Notes under the pieces: model-generated
What the model was told of the DNA's origin: nothing
Databases searched by the model: none
Seen by the model: the letters and a program-made list of their open reading frames with translations, nothing else
NCBI GenBank assembly: GCA_036381475.1
Contig: DASVCT010000305.1
Coordinates: forward strand, 1-11,201
Direction of reading: 5' to 3'
Length of the DNA: 11,201 nt
DNA from: ZC4RG29 sp036381475
GTDB lineage: Bacteria > Bacteroidota > Bacteroidia > Cytophagales > Cyclobacteriaceae
Program-made: the position numbers and the translations under genes
Part shown: positions 7,129 to 11,201 of the stretch, one piece after another
How the letters are laid out: each line of letters begins with the position of its first letter
Position numbering within the stretch: the stretch's first letter is position 1

Positions 7129-9861
7129 TTACTGCTCCTTCAACACTTCGGCTGGATTCGCATTCGCAGCCGAAAGGGATTGGAACGCAACCGTAAAGGC
7201 TGCGATCGAAAGGGCCGCCACGCCGGCTACGAGGAATACCCATGCATCCATAGGGGTACGGTAGGCGAAGTTTGCGAGCCAGTGGTCCGTCATTAAATAA
7301 GCGACTGGCACCGCGATCACGATACTTATCGCGACAAGGCGCGTAAACTCGGAAGAAAAAAGAAACACCAATTGACGAACGGTTGCCCCATGCAGTTTTC
7401 GTATGCCCAATTCTTTCCTCCGTTGATCGGCAGAGAACGCGGCCAGCCCGAACAGCCCCAGACACGCGATGGCAATCGCCAACAGGGTGAATAAGTTCAG
7501 GACGATGCTCATCTTGCGCTCCTCGTGAAAGGTATTGTCGAATTCATCGTCCATGAAGCTGTACTGGAACTGCACAGCGGGGTCGATACGAGCCATTTCT
7601 GATTTCACATCGTCGATGATCCGTTGCAGGTCATCTCCATTCCGGACAGACGCCGGGTTGAGACGCATGGACAGGAAGGCCGGTGTACCTGGTCCATAAC
7701 TCCAATGCTTGTCGTTGTCGTTGTGCATGATCAGAAGCGGACCGATGCGCTGCCTGACGCCATTGTAATTAAAATCCTTAACGACACCGATGATCTCAAA
7801 TTTTTCTTCCGTTCCGAATGCCTGAACCACGTATTTTCCCAGCGGTGAGTCGTCACCCCACTTCTCCTTCGAACCGTAACCCAGGACCCTTGCCGCTTCC
7901 TCGTTGATGATAACATGGTATTTGTCAGCGACATTATCCGGGTCAAAGTTGCGGCCCAGGAGGAATTCGGCCTTCAACAAAGGAAGAAGATCCTCATCGC
8001 AACGCATATAATGAAGATCGACAACAGGTTGATCCGGTCCCTCCGCATGATACCGGTCACTGGTCCAGACATTAGGGGGAGTAAAACTTGATTTGGCCAC
8101 GACACTGAAGACCGGATTGTCTTCCAGCTTCGCCTTGAGCACATCAGCACCCGCACCCATCTGGTGCATATTGTAAATCTGCAGTACGTGATCCTTGCTG
8201 ATGCCGACGTCGATTGAACTGGTATACGCCAGTTGTTTCTGAACAAAGAACGTACAGATGATCAGCGCAATGGAAACCGTAAACTGGAACACCACCAGGC
8301 CGTTGCGGATACCAGCACCCCTGAACCCGGCACGGAGCTTCCCCTTTAACGTCTCCGCAGGCCTGAATGCAGACAGGTACAGCGCGGGGTAACTTCCGGC
8401 AGCAAATCCCACTACGAGGATAAAACCGGCCAGGATTCCGAAAAAGTACGGATTCGCGAGATGCGGCCATAACGAAAGTTGCTTTTCCGCAACCACATTA
8501 AATGCCCCAAGTGAAAGCTGCACCAGTACAAGCGCGGCCAGCGTGGCTACGGCGACAAACAACGTGGACTCAATAATAAACTGACGGATGAGCATCTGCT
8601 TCTGCGAACCGAGCACTTTCCGTATCCCCACTTCCTTCGCGCGATTGCTCGACCGGGCAGTCGAAAGATTCATGAAGTTGATAGACGACAGCACGAGGAC
8701 GAGCACCCCCACCGCGCCGAAGATCATAACGAACTCCTGGTTGCCCGATGGACCAAACCGGTTGAAGTTGGGTGTCCTGGCGAGGTAAATGTCGCGCAGC
8801 GGTTGCAGGTAGAGCGTCCAGGGTTGACCCTTGGTAAACTCTTCAAAACTTTGGTTGAAGATCGACTGCGTGGTTTGTTCGGCCCATCGCGGTGGCAGGC
8901 TTTGCAGTTTTTCCGTCAACGCCGCTATATCCGTGCCTTCCTTCACGAGACCATAAGTGCCGAAAATAGTCCATATCCATGTCTGGCCGCTTTCTTTGAA
9001 TTCCGGAACTGAAGCAAGTGAGCCCAGGATGTCGAATTGCAGGTGTGATCGCGTAGGGATATCAGCCATCACGCCGGTGACAGTATAGGGTGCGAAGGTG
9101 CCTCCCGGTAACTTTACGTCGATCAGTTTCCCCATCGCGTCGGCGTCGCCAAAATAGCGATGGGCCGTGGATTCCGTAATAACTACGCTGTTTGCTTCCT
9201 TTAAGGCAGTGTATGGATTACCTGAGACGAAGGGAAATGAAAACACGCGGAAGAAATTGTCCTCCGCAATGTAAAATTGTGTTTCGTTGAAGTTTGTAGC
9301 TGTGCCATCATGGGTGACACGCACCAGGTAGTCTCCCTGGTATAAGATCCTGGTTACCTGCTCGAAGTCGGATATCTCCGCGCGGATGGCCTCTGCTACG
9401 CCGGGTCCTATAGTGCCCATCTGTTCATTCCAGTCGCCCCATATCATCGGTTGATTGATACGGTAAATGCGGTCGGCATTAGCGTGAAACGTGTCGTACG
9501 TGCACTCATCGTAAACGTACAGACCGATCGCGAGACAGGTGGCGATGCCGAGCGTGAGTCCTAATAGGTTTAGAACAGTGAACTGCCGGTGACGCAACGC
9601 GCTACGCCAGGCGACCTTGACCATGTTACCGAGGAACATAGAATGACTTTGTTTTTTTGCTGTAGACGAAAAGCCGAGGATCAGGTGGATCGCATCGATC
9701 CAATACATTGCCTCAGCGAGAAGTTTTCCTTTTGCTGCCCGGCGGTCTTCATACATTTCATCAAGGTCGCCCAGGAATTCCTCGACATAAGCACGTCCTA
9801 CCTTGCGCTCAACAAGGTCGCCCGCCACGCGGCGCGTGAACGATTTCTGTTCTTTGTTCAT
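7129..9861 (-). CDS. FtsX/MacB-type permease with N-terminal prefix domain, PadR-linked
   Basis: A 910-residue inner-membrane permease. Residues 1 to about 75 form a soluble alpha-helical prefix (RRVAGDLVERKVGRAYVEEF, then GDLDEMYEDR) not found in the other permease of this window; it resembles the permease prefix domains of PadR-linked transporters. The rest is a duplicated MacB/FtsX architecture with predicted helices at about 95-117, 376-398, 429-452, 472-497, 519-540, 787-809, 840-860 and 873-893. Coupling motifs RAKEVGIRKVLGS (407-419) and RRKELGIRKLHGAT (814-827) suggest an ATPase partner, but none is encoded here. The design recalls the duplicated orphan permeases described in Acidobacteria. 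The ATG at 9859-9861 overlaps the PadR stop codon as ATGA, which indicates translational coupling. The substrate is unknown; regulation by PadR suggests a response to a small molecule or envelope stress (inference). Confidence 0.94.
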   Translation of the reverse strand: MNKEQKSFTRRVAGDLVERKVGRAYVEEFLGDLDEMYEDRRAAKGKLLAEAMYWIDAIHLILGFSSTAKKQSHSMFLGNMVKVAWRSALRHRQFTVLNLLGLTLGIATCLAIGLYVYDECTYDTFHANADRIYRINQPMIWGDWNEQMGTIGPGVAEAIRAEISDFEQVTRILYQGDYLVRVTHDGTATNFNETQFYIAEDNFFRVFSFPFVSGNPYTALKEANSVVITESTAHRYFGDADAMGKLIDVKLPGGTFAPYTVTGVMADIPTRSHLQFDILGSLASVPEFKESGQTWIWTIFGTYGLVKEGTDIAALTEKLQSLPPRWAEQTTQSIFNQSFEEFTKGQPWTLYLQPLRDIYLARTPNFNRFGPSGNQEFVMIFGAVGVLVLVLSSINFMNLSTARSSNRAKEVGIRKVLGSQKQMLIRQFIIESTLFVAVATLAALVLVQLSLGAFNVVAEKQLSLWPHLANPYFFGILAGFILVVGFAAGSYPALYLSAFRPAETLKGKLRAGFRGAGIRNGLVVFQFTVSIALIICTFFVQKQLAYTSSIDVGISKDHVLQIYNMHQMGAGADVLKAKLEDNPVFSVVAKSSFTPPNVWTSDRYHAEGPDQPVVDLHYMRCDEDLLPLLKAEFLLGRNFDPDNVADKYHVIINEEAARVLGYGSKEKWGDDSPLGKYVVQAFGTEEKFEIIGVVKDFNYNGVRQRIGPLLIMHNDNDKHWSYGPGTPAFLSMRLNPASVRNGDDLQRIIDDVKSEMARIDPAVQFQYSFMDDEFDNTFHEERKMSIVLNLFTLLAIAIACLGLFGLAAFSADQRRKELGIRKLHGATVRQLVFLFSSEFTRLVAISIVIAVPVAYLMTDHWLANFAYRTPMDAWVFLVAGVAALSIAAFTVAFQSLSAANANPAEVLKEQ

Positions 9862-10184
9862 GACCCCAGGTTGAGCTCAGGAATAAGCGCCCACATTTTT
9901 TGACGCACTTCCTGCGACGCGCGCAGGTGTTCCATTCCTTTCCTGGTGATCCGGAAGAGGCGCTTTCGCCGGTCCCCCCGCTTCTTCGTGCTGCCGCCAA
10001 GACGGGATTCAACGAGTCCTTTCTCCTGAAGTCGATACAGGGTAATATGAACGGCACCCAGGAGTATGGACCTGCCTGTGTGGCGTTCTACTTCATTTTT
10101 TACGGACACCCCGTACCCCTCGCCGTCCAATATGCAGACCGCAAGCAGTATGAGCTCCTCCAATTCGCCAATTACCCTGCTCAT
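9858..10184 (-). CDS. PadR-family transcriptional regulator
   Basis: A 108-residue cytoplasmic DNA-binding protein of the PadR family, the small type with a winged helix and a short C-terminal helix. The core is visible: GELEELILLAVCIL (helix 1), GYGVSVKNEVERHTGR (helix 2), ILLGAVHITLYRLQEKGLVESR (recognition helix and turn), a basic wing with GGSTKKRGDRRKRLFRIT, then KGMEHLRASQE as the dimer helix. PadR proteins usually repress a neighbouring operon and release it when a ligand binds; control of its own operon with the permease is inferred from the ATGA overlap. I chose the ATG at 10184, since the TTG at 10199 would only add five residues without family similarity and sits inside the likely promoter. 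An alternative role as activator is possible. No effector can be predicted. Confidence 0.93.
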   Translation of the reverse strand: MSRVIGELEELILLAVCILDGEGYGVSVKNEVERHTGRSILLGAVHITLYRLQEKGLVESRLGGSTKKRGDRRKRLFRITRKGMEHLRASQEVRQKMWALIPELNLGS

Positions 10185-10196
10185 GGGCTTAATATA

Positions 10197-10214
10197 CAAA
10201 ATTATAAGAAATAA
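10197..10214 (-). promoter_or_regulatory. Putative -7 element and operator-like dyad for the PadR operon
   Basis: On the minus strand TAATTTTG (10204-10197) matches TAnnTTTG exactly. Transcription would start near 10190, leaving only a few bases before the ATG at 10184. A clear -33 TTTG at the expected distance is missing, which lowers confidence. An A/T-rich inverted repeat, TTAT-N5-ATAA (10202-10214), overlaps the -7 element and could be where PadR binds to its own promoter; this is a guess from position only. Confidence 0.38.
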
Positions 10215-10243
10215 CGTAGGAACGGGAGGTAAGGTTGTGTTTA

Positions 10244-10283
10244 GTAGACAGTAGGCAGTAGGCAGTGTGCAGTATTATGCAGT
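10244..10283 (+). repeat. Short heptanucleotide tandem repeat (consensus GTAGGCA)
   Basis: Four consecutive 7-base units start at 10244, 10251, 10258 and 10265. The second and third are exactly GTAGGCA, the first is GTAGACA and the fourth is GTGTGCA. A decayed unit (GTATTAT) and a final GCAGT follow. Phase is kept at seven bases across the four units. The array is intergenic and ends beside the palindrome GTCCGGAC. The function is unknown; similar GGCAGT-type short repeats are, to my recollection, scattered between genes in some Bacteroidota genomes. Confidence 0.6.
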
Positions 10284-10418
10284 CCGGACACTATTTTTCG
10301 ACAGAACACCGTATCCCGTGGAAACGCTTTGTTGTCCCATGGCACAAGCCGGGTGCACTAAGACTGACAACTTGTTTCAAAACCATTTCAAGCTTCAGGA
10401 TATCACAGGTACACGACA

Positions 10419-10426
10419 TACATTTG
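10419..10426 (+). promoter_or_regulatory. Putative -7 element upstream of the Asp-box protein gene
   Basis: TACATTTG matches the Bacteroidota TAnnTTTG consensus at every fixed position and lies 32 bases before the ATG at 10459, giving an expected leader of about 25-28 bases. No clear TTTG or TTG is seen about 20 bases upstream, so the -33 half is poor. Confidence 0.42.
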
Positions 10427-10458
10427 CTCTGCTTCGAACCAAACAACTCAAAACTCAT

Positions 10459-11201
10459 ATGACCGCAGTACGCGTATTGGTCGGCACCCGGAAAGGAGCC
10501 TTTGTGCTGACCTCGGACGGCACGCGCCGTAAGTGGGATGTCCAGGGTCCTCACTTCGGGGGCTGGGAAATCTACCACGTGAAAGGTTCATCGGTAGATC
10601 CCAACCGGATATATGCATCCCAGACCAGCAGCTGGTTTGGACAAATCATACAGCGCTCCGACGACGGCGGAAAAACCTGGTTCCAGCCAGGAACCCCGGA
10701 TGGCGCGCCAAACAAGACGGCTGAGGGCATGCCCGTCGGCGAAAGCAACAAGTTTGTATACGACACGTCCCCTGAAACCGGGAAACCGTTGACAACGCAT
10801 CAATGGTACGACGGAACCCAGCACTCATGGGACTTCAAACGGGTATGGCACCTGGAACCCTCCCTCACCGATCCGGATACGGTGTATGCTGGCGTGGAAG
10901 ACGCGGCGCTGTTCAAGTCGAACAACGGCGGACAGACATGGCAGGAACTCCCCGGCCTGCGCGGCCACGTATCGGGACCTAAATGGCAACCCGGCGCAGG
11001 CGGCATGTGCCTCCATACCATCCTGCTGGATCCCACCAATCCCAAACGTATTTTCATCGCCATCTCCGCAGCCGGCGCCTTCCGCACCGACGACGGCGGT
11101 GAAACCTGGAAGCCCATTAACGGTGGACTGCATTCGCAATACCTTCCCAATCCCAATGCAGAAGTCGGTCACTGCGTTCATCGTATCGCGTTCCACCGGT
11201 C
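10459..11201 (+). CDS. Asp-box (BNR/sialidase-fold) beta-propeller protein, 3' end missing
   Basis: The open frame starts at ATG 10459 and runs off the window after 247 residues. Three Asp-box motifs (S/TxDxGxTW) are seen: SDDGGKTW (67-74), SNNGGQTW (154-161) and TDDGGETW (210-217). Each is preceded or followed by propeller strands such as DPNRIYAS (47-54), DPDTVYAGVEDAALFKS (138-154) and DPTNPKRIFIAIS (191-203). These mark a sialidase/sortilin-type beta-propeller, often annotated as exo-alpha-sialidase or WD40/YVTN/BNR-like protein. Asp boxes are structural, so sialidase activity cannot be claimed; I do not see the catalytic arginine triad context in this portion. The N-terminus (MTAVRVLVGTRKGAFVLTSD) already begins a propeller strand and has no signal peptide or lipobox, so the protein is probably cytoplasmic. 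A rather distant TAnnTTTG element lies upstream. The function remains unknown. Confidence 0.88.
   Translation, partial: MTAVRVLVGTRKGAFVLTSDGTRRKWDVQGPHFGGWEIYHVKGSSVDPNRIYASQTSSWFGQIIQRSDDGGKTWFQPGTPDGAPNKTAEGMPVGESNKFVYDTSPETGKPLTTHQWYDGTQHSWDFKRVWHLEPSLTDPDTVYAGVEDAALFKSNNGGQTWQELPGLRGHVSGPKWQPGAGGMCLHTILLDPTNPKRIFIAISAAGAFRTDDGGETWKPINGGLHSQYLPNPNAEVGHCVHRIAFHR

Larger units (their letters stand above)
10185..10458. other. Non-coding divergent region between PadR and the Asp-box protein
   Basis: This 274-base region separates divergent genes. It holds, from left to right, a promoter-like element for the PadR operon (minus strand), a short heptanucleotide repeat array ending next to the 8-bp palindrome GTCCGGAC (10282-10289), a stretch of ordinary sequence, and a promoter-like element for the rightward gene. 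A small rightward open frame (10265-10462) running into the next start codon has no recognisable features and is not called. Confidence 0.6.

Noticed and set aside
10244..10283. CRISPR-like array
   Set aside because: Units are only seven bases and contiguous, with no spacers and no cas genes nearby.
10265..10462. Small rightward open frame of 65 codons before the Asp-box gene
   Set aside because: No recognisable motif; it contains the promoter-like element and ends just over the start codon of the real gene.

Overview
The window looks like a chromosomal segment of a Bacteroidota bacterium, probably of the Cytophagales type. This is an inference from three things. There are two long FtsX/MacB-type permeases with the N-terminal style common in that phylum. 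Ribosome-binding sites are A-rich or weak. Several upstream regions carry a TAnnTTTG-like -7 element, the form used by the Bacteroidota primary sigma factor. No rRNA, tRNA, insertion sequence, phage gene or CRISPR array was seen.

Layout. (1) 1-245 (+) is the 3' end of a carboxymuconolactone decarboxylase/AhpD-like gene. It converges, with one base between stop codons, on a leftward pair: an FtsX-like permease (625-3000, -) followed directly by a small bleomycin-resistance/glyoxalase-fold protein (247-603, -). (2) 3001-3304 is non-coding with one weak terminator-like hairpin. (3) 3305-4558 (-) is a flavin amine oxidase, divergent from a glucosamine-6-phosphate deaminase-family gene (4694-5422, +); their shared 135-base upstream region has an operator-like inverted repeat. 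(4) 5473-7092 (+) is a lipoprotein joining a beta-propeller dehydrogenase-like domain to a C-terminal heme domain of the planctomycete type; it seems to have its own promoter over the end of the deaminase gene. (5) 7129-9861 (-) is a second, larger permease with an extra N-terminal prefix domain, translationally overlapped with a PadR-type regulator (9858-10184, -). (6) 10185-10458 is non-coding, with a short heptanucleotide repeat array and two promoter-like motifs. (7) 10459 to the window end (+) is the start of an Asp-box (BNR/sialidase-fold) repeat protein with no signal peptide.

How the genes fit together. The clearest unit is the PadR regulator plus prefix-bearing permease, a two-gene operon with no ATPase gene nearby. 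The second permease may be co-transcribed with a drug-binding-fold protein. The metabolic genes between them (amine oxidase, sugar-phosphate deaminase, propeller-cytochrome c) show no obvious shared pathway. I found no strong evidence for an entirely new system; the most interesting points are the orphan permease modules, the propeller-heme fusion and the heptamer repeat.
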